Below are positions 43,509 to 54,174 of a stretch of 64,000 bases of DNA, piece by piece. The first letter of the stretch is position 1; each line of letters opens with the position of its first letter. The translations under genes were made by a program, and so were the position numbers. A model generated the notes under the pieces. The model searched no databases. It worked only from the letters and a program-made list of their open reading frames with translations, and was not told the DNA's origin. The DNA is from Demequina capsici. Its GTDB lineage: Bacteria > Actinomycetota > Actinomycetes > Actinomycetales > Demequinaceae. The stretch lies in NCBI RefSeq assembly GCF_032102965.1, contig NZ_CP134880.1:2232001-2296000 (forward strand). The letters run 5' to 3'.

Positions 43509-44780
43509 TCAGTGTCGCATCCCGGGACCGACGCGTGCCCCCGCCCGCGCGGTGCGGGCCTGACTGAGGCCGGGCTCGCCGCTCACCGCGCCTGCGATCT
43601 CCTCAGCCAGCGCGGCCAGCGACCTGGAGGCCGCGGACCGCGGAGCACATTCCCGCAGCGTGCGACCCGCCAGCGTCGCGACGTCGCACGCGGTCGGGTC
43701 GTCAGGGATCGGCCAGACCTGCTCGACGCCGGCGAAGCGCCGCAACGCGTCCGCGACCGCCTGATGCGGCCGCGGACCGACCACCGACTCGCGCACCCGA
43801 TTCACGACGACGAGCCTCCGCGCGGCCTGCGCGCGCCCGGAGTCGTCGAGCATCTGGAGCGTGAGGACCAGGCGCTCGATCCCCAGTGGCTCCGCCCTGC
43901 CCACGACGACGACCACGTCGGCCGCCGACAGCGCGGACAGCGTCGCCCCGTTGCGCTGGGGCGCAAGGGTGTCGTAGGCCAGGTCCTCGTCCTCCTCCAG
44001 GCAGAAGCCGCAGTCCACGACCACGGCACCGGCGTGGGATGCCAGCCGCTCCCAGACCGGCTCGAGCGCCGACCTCGACAGCTCCGGCCACCGGTCGGGC
44101 CGCGAGATGCCGCCGAGCACGCGGAGGCCGGGCGCCACGCTCACCGCGTAGCGTTCGATCGTGTCGTCGCGCAGCGCGCCGGCGAGGGACGCGCGGGCGA
44201 GCGCCGCCATCCCCGGCGCCTCATCGAGCAGCCCGAACGCATGGGCCACAGCGCCGCCATAGGTGTCGACGTCCGCGCACAGCGTCCGCACGCCCGCGGC
44301 AGCGAGGTGCGCCGCAAGGTTGACGGCGACCGTCGTCCTGCCCGGCGCTCCTGCGGGACCGCACACCGCGATCAGCGCACCCCGGCCGCCCGGATCGGGC
44401 GCGACAGGCGGTGGCGGTGGGCACGAAGCGCTCCGGTCACCTGCGGCGAGCACCGTCTCGATGATGGCGCTCTCGTCCGCGGCAACCGGCAGCACCTCGA
44501 CGATGCCGAGCGCCGACAGATGGTCGGCCGCGTCGATCGTCGAGGGAGCGCCGATCACGACGACGCCCGCCTGGCCGAGCTGCGCGAGCGAGTCCCTGTC
44601 GAGATGAGGCTGATCGGACACCACGGCCACGCGGCCCAACCCGGCATGCGCGGCGGCGAGGGTCTCCGCGAGGTCCGCGCACCGTCGGGTCACCGCGATG
44701 TCCGGATGGCCGTCGAGCGACTGGGCCAGACGCGTCTCGGCGGCGCCTCGCACCGCCAGCAGCACCGTGAGGACGGTCAC
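43509..44780 (-). CDS. CpaE-like P-loop ATPase (MinD/ParA superfamily)
   Basis: The 423-residue protein has an N-terminal receiver-like domain (about 1-110) and a MinD/ParA-type ATPase with a variant Walker A, GPAGAPGRTTVAVNLAAHLA, then CADVDTYGG and VVVDCGFCLEEDED. CpaE proteins position Tad pili. Here only a SAF-domain partner accompanies it and no pilin, CpaF or TadB/C genes are near. The GTG start overlaps the SAF gene stop (GTGA). A role in localising an envelope complex is an inference. Confidence 0.85.
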   Translation of the reverse strand: MTVLTVLLAVRGAAETRLAQSLDGHPDIAVTRRCADLAETLAAAHAGLGRVAVVSDQPHLDRDSLAQLGQAGVVVIGAPSTIDAADHLSALGIVEVLPVAADESAIIETVLAAGDRSASCPPPPPVAPDPGGRGALIAVCGPAGAPGRTTVAVNLAAHLAAAGVRTLCADVDTYGGAVAHAFGLLDEAPGMAALARASLAGALRDDTIERYAVSVAPGLRVLGGISRPDRWPELSRSALEPVWERLASHAGAVVVDCGFCLEEDEDLAYDTLAPQRNGATLSALSAADVVVVVGRAEPLGIERLVLTLQMLDDSGRAQAARRLVVVNRVRESVVGPRPHQAVADALRRFAGVEQVWPIPDDPTACDVATLAGRTLRECAPRSAASRSLAALAEEIAGAVSGEPGLSQARTARAGARVGPGMRH

Positions 44781-45397
44781 CCGGCGAGTCCCACGACCGA
44801 GAGGTCGCCGTCCACGGCGAGCGCGTCGAGGAAGGCCTCCATGCGGTCCTGCGGCACGATCACGTAGACGGTCTGCGCGCCGGACCCGGCGAAGGCTGCG
44901 TCATCGGCCTCGACCGCGTCGACCGCGAGCTGCTCGCCGACGAGGCGCGACGACGGCTGGCCGTCCTCGTCGACCACGGTGACCCAGACGTCGACGATGC
45001 TGCCAGGCCCGATCCCCTGCGCGACCGGCCGGGTGGTCCTGACGGCCACCGGGCGGGCGTCGTATGCGTCGACGCTCGAGAGCGCCCCCGCGGGCACCAG
45101 CTCGCCTACCCCGACCGGTCGAGTGAGTACCTGCCCCCATGGCTGCTCCGTCGCGCCGACGTAGGTGCCGGCATCCACCCGCACGTGGGCGACCACCAGG
45201 TCCTCCTGGTCGAGCACCGTCCCCGCAGGGAGCTCACGCACGGCCATGTACACCGGTGCGGTGGAGTCGGCGGCCCGTACCAGCGACACCACGCCGGCGA
45301 CGGATGCTGCGATCAGGACGATCCCGATCAGCAGCCGTGGATCTCGCCAGCTCGGAGGAGCAAGACGCCCTCGAGCGGGGCGTGCCGATGCGCTCAT
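44777..45397 (-). CDS. SAF-domain membrane protein (CpaB/RcpC-like, short)
   Basis: The 206-residue protein has one N-terminal membrane anchor (LLIGIVLIAASVAGVVSLVRAA, about 24-45) and a SAF domain (AVRELPAGTVLDQEDLVVAHVRVDAGTYV, RPVGVGELVPAGAL), as in CpaB/RcpC proteins of Tad pili and flagellar FlgA. ATG at 45397 has AAGGGG 6 bases upstream and is preferred to GTG at 45403. It pairs with the CpaE-like ATPase. Confidence 0.87.
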   Translation of the reverse strand: MSASARPARGRLAPPSWRDPRLLIGIVLIAASVAGVVSLVRAADSTAPVYMAVRELPAGTVLDQEDLVVAHVRVDAGTYVGATEQPWGQVLTRPVGVGELVPAGALSSVDAYDARPVAVRTTRPVAQGIGPGSIVDVWVTVVDEDGQPSSRLVGEQLAVDAVEADDAAFAGSGAQTVYVIVPQDRMEAFLDALAVDGDLSVVGLAG

Positions 45398-45506
45398 GCG
45401 CACCCCCTTTCGTCACAGGTGCCCATCCTGCCGGGGAGCGCCGACCGCCGAGACGCGTTGTGGACAAAGGCTCACGAACCGGTCAGATCTGGGTGACAAT
45501 GGAGCC

Positions 45507-45716
45507 ATGCCCCAGAGATTCCTGACCCTCGCTGAGGTGCAGGAGATACTCAGCATCTCCTCCCCACAGGCGTACGCGCTGGTCCGCACGGGCGAGCTGC
45601 CCGCGATCCAGGTGGGCGGGCGCGGCCAGTGGCGGGTCGAGGCGACGGAGCTCGAGGCCTACATCGCACGGCAGTACGAGGCCACCCGCGCACGGATCGC
45701 CTCAGAGCAGCCCTGA
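45507..45716 (+). CDS. Small helix-turn-helix protein, MerR/excisionase-like (BldC-type)
   Basis: The 69-residue protein is a single winged helix-turn-helix domain: FLTLAEVQEILSISSPQAYALVRTGELPAIQVGGRGQWRVEATELEAYI. Such proteins bind DNA cooperatively as in BldC, or act as AlpA-like activators or excisionases. No integrase is nearby, so the excisionase role is unlikely. It is divergent from the SAF-CpaE-DUF6912 operon and may regulate it. Confidence 0.87.
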   Translation: MPQRFLTLAEVQEILSISSPQAYALVRTGELPAIQVGGRGQWRVEATELEAYIARQYEATRARIASEQP

Positions 45717-45753
45717 CAGGGCCCGCGAGCTCCGACCAGGGGCCCGACGCCCC

Positions 45754-46275
45754 TCAACCGACCGCAGAGCCGACCTCCAGGATCGCCGCGAAGGGCACGA
45801 CCGCCGGGAGCTCGCCTGAGGCACGCTCGGCCACCTCCACATGGTCGGCTCCGACGACGCCCAGCACGCCCGTCATGGTGATCCCGTCGGTGCGCACCGA
45901 CACGCGCGCCCTGTCCCGCGCGAGAGCTCGCAGGGCCGCCCCCAACGAGAGCCGCCGCTCCACCTCGGGCATCGGCGCCGCGCGACGCGGCAGTCCATGG
46001 ATCGCGACGATCCCCTGCGCGGGGATCAGGCGTTGGCGAGGCGGGTCGTGCAGGAGGAGCCATTGACCCGCGCCGTCCACGAGATCTCCGCTCACGCGGC
46101 TGCCGTCGCGCAGCGTGACCGCGACGTGCGACCCGCGGTTGGCCATCAGCCGCGCGGAGAGTCCGACCCCGGCGTGCTCGCCACGGGTCCGGTCCGCGAC
46201 CTCGCTCTCGAAGATCCGAGACTCGTGCGCGGCCATCGCGCCCTCAAGGTCCGCGAACAGCAGTCTCCAACGCAT
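45754..46275 (-). CDS. Conserved actinobacterial LSm-like protein
   Basis: The 173-residue protein has an N-terminal helix (MRWRLLFADLEGAMAAHESRIFESEVADRTRGEHAGVGLSARL) followed by a small beta-rich, LSm/SH3-like part (GSHVAVTLRDGSRVSGDLVDGAGQWLLLHD, VRTDGITMTGVLGVVGADHVEV). Homologues are often called Fis-like regulators, without support. ATG at 46275 is chosen over GTG at 46281. Neither has a good ribosome site. Function unknown. Confidence 0.75.
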   Translation of the reverse strand: MRWRLLFADLEGAMAAHESRIFESEVADRTRGEHAGVGLSARLMANRGSHVAVTLRDGSRVSGDLVDGAGQWLLLHDPPRQRLIPAQGIVAIHGLPRRAAPMPEVERRLSLGAALRALARDRARVSVRTDGITMTGVLGVVGADHVEVAERASGELPAVVPFAAILEVGSAVG

Positions 46276-46419
46276 GCCCACACACTAGCGACACCGCGTG
46301 TCACATAGTAGAAATGGGATCGAGTCCGAACCGTGATCTTCGCAAACTGGACATATCGCCCGCTCCGGGATATATCTAGTGACCGCAAACGTCATCAAAC
46401 GACATGAACCGGGGGCGGC

Positions 46420-47226
46420 ATGACGTACAGGCAAGGAAGCCTGCGAGAAGCAGGTGCAGCACAGCACACATCGGACGAGCAGCACGCTCCGACACCACGG
46501 CGGCAAGGCGCCGCGGCCGCACTGATGGCGGTCATGCCGATCGCCTCATGCGTGCTCGGAGGACTGGCGATGGACCTCGCCCGCTCTGCCGGTGAGCCTG
46601 GAGCGGGACCCGATGCGTTGATCGCACCGCTGATCGTGGGCCTTGGAGCGCTCGTGTGCGGCTACCTGACCCTCACGAGCCTCGTGATGCTCGCCGCGGC
46701 GGTCGGCGGAGCCGTGCCGCGCTGGGCGGCTGCACTCGCACCGCATGCGTGGCGACGCCTCGTGGCCACGGCCGCCGGCGTGACGCTCTCCACAGGCATC
46801 GCGGTGCCGTCGTTCGCGGTCGACGCCGCGCCTGGCTGGAACAGCCCGGTGACGGTCGCCGGGACGGACTGGGCACCCGGGTGGGTCGAGTCCCCGGCCG
46901 TACCGCAGCTCACCACCCACCCTCAGGTGGACGCGGCACCGGGGTGGCAAGCGGATGCCTCGCCGTCGTCGCTGGCCGTCGACGCCGCAGGGACCGCCGA
47001 CACCGCGCCGGCCACCAATCCGGGCGCGCCGCCGGCCTCGCTCACGGTCGAGGCGGGCGACTCGCTCTGGACCATCACCGCTGACCTCCTCGGAGACCAG
47101 GATGCCCACGACATCGCGTCGGCGTGGCCTGCGCTCTACGAGGCCAACCGGGTCACCATCGGCGACGACCCAGGGCTCATCCAACCGGGTCAGGTGCTCG
47201 CCGTCCCCGCGGAGCTCGCCCGGTGA
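46420..47226 (+). CDS. Membrane protein with C-terminal LysM domain
   Basis: The 268-residue protein has a cytoplasmic N-terminus, hydrophobic segments at about 30-50, 63-91 and 108-130, a linker with repeated DAAPGW motifs, and a C-terminal LysM domain (LTVEAGDSLWTITADLLG...IQPGQVLAVP) that would bind peptidoglycan. It is coupled to the Rv3235-like gene by a GTGA overlap. It is probably an envelope component. The enzymatic partner is unknown. Confidence 0.85.
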   Translation: MTYRQGSLREAGAAQHTSDEQHAPTPRRQGAAAALMAVMPIASCVLGGLAMDLARSAGEPGAGPDALIAPLIVGLGALVCGYLTLTSLVMLAAAVGGAVPRWAAALAPHAWRRLVATAAGVTLSTGIAVPSFAVDAAPGWNSPVTVAGTDWAPGWVESPAVPQLTTHPQVDAAPGWQADASPSSLAVDAAGTADTAPATNPGAPPASLTVEAGDSLWTITADLLGDQDAHDIASAWPALYEANRVTIGDDPGLIQPGQVLAVPAELAR

Positions 47227-47690
47227 GCGCGCAGCCGCTCAGCGCGAGGACTGCGCCGCGCCGTCCGCTCGGCACAGCCGCAGGCACGCGCCGACCCCCC
47301 GCAGGTCCAGGGCGGGCGCAGGTCCTGCCGGCCCCCAGCTCCCCGTACGAGCGCAAGCGGCGTCCGCTCGGCGATCCGTCGCCACTGGCTTGCACGATCG
47401 CGAAGGCCTCGCTCGAGGCCGTCCACGGCTCGTCCGCGCTCGACGCGCTGACGCGCTGGATCGACCCCACCGTGCGCCTGCAGCTGTCCAAGCAGCAGTC
47501 CATCGCGCGGCGCGCGGGCCAGTCGGGCGTCGGCAATGCCCAGGTGCTGCGAGCACGCGTGTGCCGCGTGTCAGCGACTGCCGCAGAGGTGAGCGTCGTG
47601 GCCGGCTGGGGCGATCGCGTCCACGCGATCGCCTTGCGCATGGAGGATCGTCGCGGTCGATGGGTCGCCACGGTGATCGAGGTCGGCTGA
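47223..47690 (+). CDS. Rv3235-family protein
   Basis: The 155-residue protein has a disordered, Arg/Pro-rich N-terminus (1-50) and a compact C-terminal domain (ACTIAKASLEAVHGSSALDALTRWIDPTVRLQLSKQQSI...RVCRVSATAAEVSVVAGWGDRVHAIALRMEDRRGRWVATVIEVG), like Mycobacterium Rv3235, which also lies near secA1. GTG overlaps the LysM gene stop. Its position facing secA is conserved, and a role in secretion or envelope assembly has been guessed, not shown. Confidence 0.82.
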   Translation: MSAQPLSARTAPRRPLGTAAGTRRPPAGPGRAQVLPAPSSPYERKRRPLGDPSPLACTIAKASLEAVHGSSALDALTRWIDPTVRLQLSKQQSIARRAGQSGVGNAQVLRARVCRVSATAAEVSVVAGWGDRVHAIALRMEDRRGRWVATVIEVG

Positions 47691-47712
47691 CCTCGCAGTA
47701 GTCGCAGACAAC

Positions 47713-47752
47713 AGAGCAGTGGCCCGACGGATCACCGTCGGGCCACTGCTCT
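47713..47752. terminator. Bidirectional terminator between the Rv3235-like gene and secA
   Basis: An 18-base perfect stem (47713-47730 with 47735-47752, arm AGAGCAGTGGCCCGACGG) with an ATCA loop lies between the convergent gene ends. Confidence 0.92.
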
Positions 47753-47773
47753 TGCCATCTCCGTTGACGGGGG

Positions 47774-50626
<2,853 letters not shown>

Positions 50627-50772
50627 CGGTTAGCTCCCTGCTGTCGTTGCGGTACCCCCCGCAAGCGTAGTCGCTCCTCGCAACGGCCCGGGCGCGTCTC
50701 GCTGAGGGCGAAGACGAGGCACCCGCCGACCGGTCGCGGTCGCGCGCGTCGACGCAGGAGGGGCGGCGCCTC

Positions 50773-50810
50773 GTCCCGTGGCCGCCGCAGGGAGGCCGCG
50801 GCCACGGGAC
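50773..50810 (-). terminator. Hairpin between hpf and secA
   Basis: GTCCCGTGGCCGC (50773-50785) pairs with GCGGCCACGGGAC (50798-50810), a 13-base perfect stem, 5 bases after the hpf stop. It should terminate or attenuate transcription from the mtrA-hpf direction before secA, which has about 190 bases upstream for its own promoter. Confidence 0.8.
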
Positions 50811-50815
50811 CCGCG

Positions 50816-51484
50816 TCAGGCGGTCTCCCGCTCCACCGACTCGGCCGAGTCCTGCTCGCTGAGGTGGATCACGCCGTAGGTCCAGCCGCGGCGCCTGTAG
50901 ACGGCGCTCGGGAGCCCGGACTCGGCGTCGAGGAAGAGGTAGAAGTCGTGGCCGACCAGCTCCATCTGGTCGATCGCCTCGGAGACCGTGATCGGCACGG
51001 CCGCGTGGGTCTTGGAGCGGATCACGATGGGCGTGCCGTCGATCGGCACCTCGCGGGTGGCGCCTTCGGGCGCACCCTCCCAGGGCTCGACGCTGGAGGC
51101 AGCGTGGGGGGCTCCGGAATCCGCCACGGGCGCGAGCGGGGCGTCCGCTCCGACCGACCGGAGCGCGGAGGTGCCCTGGTGGCGATGCGCGCGGCGCTCG
51201 TGAAGCCTGCGGAGCTGCTCGAGAAGCCGGGCGGAGGCCGCGTCGAACGCGGCATGGCGGTCCGCGGCGGAGGCCTCGGCCCTCACCACTCCGCCCTTGC
51301 CTCGCACCGTGATCTCGACGCGTTCCTGATCGTCCGCACGCTTCGGATTTCGTTCGTGGACCACGTGGACATCCACTCGCGTCGCGCGCGGCGCAAGGGC
51401 CTCGACCTTCTCCATCTTCTCGGTGATCCGCTCGCGCAGATCGTCCGCGACCTTGGTGTGTCGTCCGCTGATGGCGATGTCCAT
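50816..51484 (-). CDS. hpf: Ribosome hibernation promoting factor, long form
   Basis: HPF binds 30S subunits and dimerises 70S ribosomes into 100S particles in stationary phase. The 222-residue long form has the N-terminal S30AE domain (MDIAISGRHTKVADDLRERITEKMEKVE, VDVHVVHERNP), a linker (about 105-165) and the C-terminal dimerisation domain (AIDQMELVGHDFYLFLDAESGLPSAVYRRRGWTYGVIHL). ATG at 51484 has GAGGAGG upstream. It is flanked by comF and secA, the usual actinobacterial order. Confidence 0.95.
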   Translation of the reverse strand: MDIAISGRHTKVADDLRERITEKMEKVEALAPRATRVDVHVVHERNPKRADDQERVEITVRGKGGVVRAEASAADRHAAFDAASARLLEQLRRLHERRAHRHQGTSALRSVGADAPLAPVADSGAPHAASSVEPWEGAPEGATREVPIDGTPIVIRSKTHAAVPITVSEAIDQMELVGHDFYLFLDAESGLPSAVYRRRGWTYGVIHLSEQDSAESVERETA

Positions 51485-51611
51485 GACGTTGTCCTCCTCT
51501 TGGATGAGAGTGTCCCCGTGGGGCCGGGGCAGGGCGGCTGCGGCGCCTGGAGCGCCTGCGGCATCACCTCCCCTCATCGAAGGGATCCGACGATCGTCGT
51601 CTACGTAGAAC

Positions 51612-52340
51612 TCACCATAGACCCGCATGCGCGTCGCCCGCCACACGCTCGACGGCCGCCAGCGCGAGCGCCGCGACCACGGGGGAGCCGACCCCTTCGA
51701 GCGCCGCGACGCAGGCGGCGAGCGTGGCGCCCGTGGTCACCACGTCGTCCACGATGAGCACTGGTGAACCCGGCGGGAGCGACGCCTGCACGGTCACCGC
51801 AGAGCGCATCGCACGCCATCGGTCGCCGGCGGAGCGACGGCGCTGCTCGCCCGCTCCGATGGCCAGCGCAGGCCGCACGTCGGCACGGATCCCACCCTGC
51901 GCCAGACCCCGTGCGACCGCGCGGGCGAGCAGCAGCGGGAGGTCCTCGCCCCGCCGTCGGGTGCTCGCGCGCCTGGCCGGCGCAGGGACGACGACCCACG
52001 GCCCGGGCACGCTCGCGACCGCAGGGGCGACGCGCCGCCCCAGGCGCTCGGCCGCGTCCGCGAAGAGGCCGTCGAGATCGCGTCGCCCGCCGTCCTTCCA
52101 CCCTGCGATCATGCCGTGCGCCCCACCGGAGAGCGGGGCGACGACCCACACGGGCAACGGCGGTCGGGCCACGATGTCGAGGCGGGCGGCGTCGTGCTCG
52201 GCTCTCCATGGGTCCTCCCACCAGGCCGCGACGCATGCCTCGCACCACCGCACATCCTCACGGCCGCAACCAGGGCATGCGACGGGGACCACGACCCTTG
52301 CGACGGCGCGCGCTACTCGGACCGGCAGACGCTCTCGCAT
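51612..52340 (-). CDS. comF: ComF-family phosphoribosyltransferase-like protein
   Basis: The 242-residue protein has an N-terminal zinc ribbon (CPGCGREDVRWCEAC) and a type I phosphoribosyltransferase domain with the PRPP motif VLIVDDVVTTGAT. RRGEDLPLLLARAVARGL and RRRSAGDRWRAM are the usual ComF segments. ComF takes part in DNA uptake in competent bacteria. In actinobacteria its role is not established. It lies between lpqB and hpf, as in Mycobacterium. Confidence 0.92.
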   Translation of the reverse strand: MRERLPVRVARAVARVVVPVACPGCGREDVRWCEACVAAWWEDPWRAEHDAARLDIVARPPLPVWVVAPLSGGAHGMIAGWKDGGRRDLDGLFADAAERLGRRVAPAVASVPGPWVVVPAPARRASTRRRGEDLPLLLARAVARGLAQGGIRADVRPALAIGAGEQRRRSAGDRWRAMRSAVTVQASLPPGSPVLIVDDVVTTGATLAACVAALEGVGSPVVAALALAAVERVAGDAHAGLW

Positions 52341-52443
52341 CCGCCCATGCCATCACGCGCACTGGACCAGGATCGGCCTCGGCACCCGCGACGTGGACGA
52401 CGCCGTGCGACCGCGGTGCTGGGGACGCCTGGCTGGACCGGCC

Positions 52444-54174
52444 TCAGCCCGCGTACGCCAGATCCGTGACGCCCGCGACCACGGGCGTCCATCCCGTGCC
52501 CGATCGCGCGAGCGCCCCGGCCTCCGCGCTGAGCACGGTCAGCGACGTCGTGCCGCTGCGAGCGGTCAGCGCGGTCGCGTCCGAGGCTGCGGTCGACGCC
52601 TCGGTCAGGCCTCCTACCGTGGCGATCCACAGTGGTGTCGCACCGCCGTCGACCCGCGAGCCGAGCGCCGCGACCGTCGACGAGTCGATCCACGTGACGG
52701 CGGTGGAGGCACCCGCGGACACCCCCACCTGCAACGGCTCTGTCAACGCCACCGGCGTACCCGAGGCGTCGCGCACGATCCCTGCGACCTCCATGACCGG
52801 CTGGCCTGCGACCGTGGACGCGACGAGCACGCGCGCCCCATCACGCGAGACGGCGAGCGCCTGGATCCGTCGCGCCTGCAGCCATTCGGCCTCGAGTTGG
52901 ACCGCCTCCCCCGAGATCCCGTCCACGGGGTACGCGCTGAGGGCCCCACCACCCGCATCCGCGGTCCACAGCCATCCGTCGACGTCGTAGGAGGGCGCGA
53001 CGAGGCTCGCGCCCGTGGCGATCGTCTGAAGCTCCATAGGGGTCGACGGGTCGGCCGACGTCGAGTCGGACGGCACGAGGCCGCTCATCCCGACGGAGAG
53101 CGCGCTCGTGACGACCAGCTGCGTGCCGTCGACGATCAGCGCCGTCTGCGATCCCGAGTAGGACTGTGCAAGACCGGTGGCGGAGGCAGGAAGCGCCCCC
53201 GCGGAGTCGGGCGTGACCCTCAGCGATGTGCCGTCCCAGAGACCGAGGCGGGACCCGACGATCGCCGCCGCGAGCTCCGACGGCACCTGCGCCGAGGCCA
53301 GGATGGAGGCGCTGCCCGCCTCGACCGGCACGCCACCGATCGTCACGTCCACCGACGTGACGTCCGGCAGAGCCGTCAGCGTCGCCTGCAGCTGCGCCAG
53401 GCCCAGCTCGACCTCCGACGCCGAGCTGGCCGCGTCGGACGCCAGCCGCACCGCCGCGACCCCGTCGGTGACGACGACCGAGTCCACCTCGAGCGACGCG
53501 GCCGCCGTGAAGCCGGTGCTCACGGCGTCCGCCAGCCACGGCGACGGGCCCACGACCAGCTCGGAGGCGGCACGAGTCGCCGCGTTCGTCTCAGGGAACC
53601 ATCGCGTCTCCGCGACCTGAGTGCTCCCATCCGTGGTCGCGAACACCAGGCCGACCCGACGGAACAGCGACTCGAAGAAGGTCTCGGCGAGCAGGGAGCC
53701 GTCCGCCAGCTCCGAGATCCGCCATTGCCCGTCGGCACCTTGCGTGAGGCTGAAGTCGAGCGTGGTCTCCGCACCGTCGGGAGCCTCGACCAGTCGGCCG
53801 TCCGCGTCGATGGTCGCCGTCACCGGCACGGGCAGCACGGCGCTGGTCCCCGTCTGGTCCACGGTCGGGATCAGGCTGCCCGAGCCGAACACCATGACCG
53901 ACGCCTCCGGGTTCCAGCCTCGGCTCGCCTCCGGCGTGAGGTACTCGCGCGCGACGCTGAAGTCCGTGTCGAAGCCGGACGGCAGCGCCGCGATGAAGCC
54001 CTGGATGATCGCCTGCGGATCGGCGCCGTCCTTGGGTCCCTCCGCGAGGGGAAGGAACGATCCCTCCTCCGGGGCGCTCGTGATGCCCACGTTCACCGGT
54101 CCGCTGCCGGGGATGGTCGCACAGCCCGCCAGCAGCGCGACGAGCGCGGTGCCGGCCCACAGCCTGAGCCTCAT
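52444..54174 (-). CDS. lpqB: MtrAB-associated lipoprotein LpqB
   Basis: The 576-residue lipoprotein has the lipobox LAGC (Cys18), an N-terminal GerMN-like pair of domains (EGSFLPLAEGPKDGADPQAIIQGFIAAL, TRWFPETNAATRAASELVVGPSPWLADAV) and a C-terminal beta-propeller-like part. LpqB interacts with the sensor domain of MtrB and tunes its signalling. Its ATG overlaps the mtrB stop, so all three are coupled. Confidence 0.95.
   Translation of the reverse strand: MRLRLWAGTALVALLAGCATIPGSGPVNVGITSAPEEGSFLPLAEGPKDGADPQAIIQGFIAALPSGFDTDFSVAREYLTPEASRGWNPEASVMVFGSGSLIPTVDQTGTSAVLPVPVTATIDADGRLVEAPDGAETTLDFSLTQGADGQWRISELADGSLLAETFFESLFRRVGLVFATTDGSTQVAETRWFPETNAATRAASELVVGPSPWLADAVSTGFTAAASLEVDSVVVTDGVAAVRLASDAASSASEVELGLAQLQATLTALPDVTSVDVTIGGVPVEAGSASILASAQVPSELAAAIVGSRLGLWDGTSLRVTPDSAGALPASATGLAQSYSGSQTALIVDGTQLVVTSALSVGMSGLVPSDSTSADPSTPMELQTIATGASLVAPSYDVDGWLWTADAGGGALSAYPVDGISGEAVQLEAEWLQARRIQALAVSRDGARVLVASTVAGQPVMEVAGIVRDASGTPVALTEPLQVGVSAGASTAVTWIDSSTVAALGSRVDGGATPLWIATVGGLTEASTAASDATALTARSGTTSLTVLSAEAGALARSGTGWTPVVAGVTDLAYAG

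Noticed and set aside
45507..45716. Phage excisionase
   Set aside because: The fold fits, but there is no integrase or phage gene near. A BldC-like regulator is more likely.
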